Positions 44,017 to 44,149 of a stretch of 44,149 nucleotides of DNA are shown here, in pieces (the first letter of the stretch is position 1; every line of letters begins with the position of its first letter). The notes under the pieces are model-generated. The model saw only the letters and a program-made list of their open reading frames with translations, was not told the origin of the DNA and did no database searches. The position numbers were made by a program, and so were the translations under genes. This DNA comes from Acidimicrobiales bacterium (lineage in GTDB: Bacteria > Actinomycetota > Acidimicrobiia > Acidimicrobiales > SHLQ01), in assembly GCA_020629635.1 (NCBI GenBank), contig JAHDCX010000012.1, positions 1-44,149 on the forward strand, in the 5' to 3' direction.

Positions 44017-44149
44017 GCCCTGTCTCAATCGGCGACGGCCTTGCCCTGTCTCAATCGGCGACGGCCTTGCCCTGTCTCAATCGGCGACGGCCTTGCCCTG
44101 TCTCAATCGGCGACGGCCTTGCCCTGTCTCAATCGGCGACGGCCTTGCC
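44017..44149. repeat. 26-bp tandem repeat array, about five copies, cut by window end
   Basis: Identical units with a period of 26 bases (each starts TGTCTCAATC and ends GGCCTTGCCC) begin at 44021, 44047, 44073, 44099 and 44125; the last copy lacks its final base at the window edge. All visible copies are identical. The period is not a multiple of three, so it is not coding in one frame. No unique spacers are present. It lies upstream of acpP. It may be a real minisatellite, or the end of a contig broken or collapsed at a repeat. Confidence 0.9.

Noticed and set aside
44017-44149. Tandem repeats considered as a CRISPR array
   Set aside because: Copies are directly abutting with no unique spacers, and no cas genes are in the window.

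Overview
The window reads as a GC-rich actinobacterial chromosome segment, most likely from the Acidimicrobiia (an Ilumatobacter-like lineage; this placement is inference). Support comes from a 32-residue bS22 ribosomal protein, an Rpf-type lytic transglycosylase, frequent 4-base start/stop overlaps, and gene order. Nearly everything lies on the minus strand. Read right to left, the order acpP-rnc-mutM-smc-...-ftsY-ffh-rpsP-khpA-rimM-trmD-...-rplS is followed by metG-tatD-rpf-rsmA-ispE-bS22-tRNA-Gln-glmU-prs-...-rplY-pth-mfd-(lipoprotein)-mazG-eno-ftsB-...-DUF501-ppx. Both runs match blocks known from Mycobacterium and other actinobacteria. No insertion sequence, prophage or CRISPR array was seen.

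Layout: 1-1434, a truncated plus-strand gene end, a NUDIX hydrolase and a RimJ/L-type acetyltransferase. 1431-3376, a Ppx/GppA phosphatase coupled to a MobA-like/DUF501 fusion. 3412-3861, a DUF6941 gene on the plus strand. 3867-7045, four genes (xdhC C-terminal part, xdhC N-terminal part, coxE-like VWA, coxD-like MoxR ATPase) of the kind that mature molybdenum hydroxylases. 7081-8532, a secreted RTX-repeat phosphodiesterase. 8591-17146, ftsB, eno, mazG, SurA-like lipoprotein, mfd, pth, rplY. 17268-21330, an M50 protease and a polar amino-acid ABC importer with a coupled acetyltransferase. 21512-28907, prs, a decayed GlmU homologue, tRNA-Gln, bS22, ispE, rsmA, rpf, tatD, metG. 29004-34765, ribosome maturation and SRP genes with two unknown small genes. 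34766-35110, the only long non-coding gap, rich in inverted repeats. 35111-38471, a two-component system coupled to a membrane-anchored zincin. 38493-43957, smc, a MutM-like protein, rnc, acpP. 44017-44149, a 26-bp tandem array running off the window.

The accessory material sits between conserved housekeeping genes. The maturation cluster and phosphodiesterase separate ftsB from DUF501, the ABC importer separates prs from rplY, and the sensor/zincin operon separates smc from ftsY. Two genes in canonical housekeeping positions look like decayed or repurposed enzymes. The mutM homologue has lost essentially all catalytic and zinc-binding residues. The glmU homologue has lost its nucleotide-binding signature and most of its acetyltransferase domain. 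These two, the MobA-DUF501 fusion and the structured ftsY upstream gap are the most unusual signals. I found no clear-cut new defence or mobile system.
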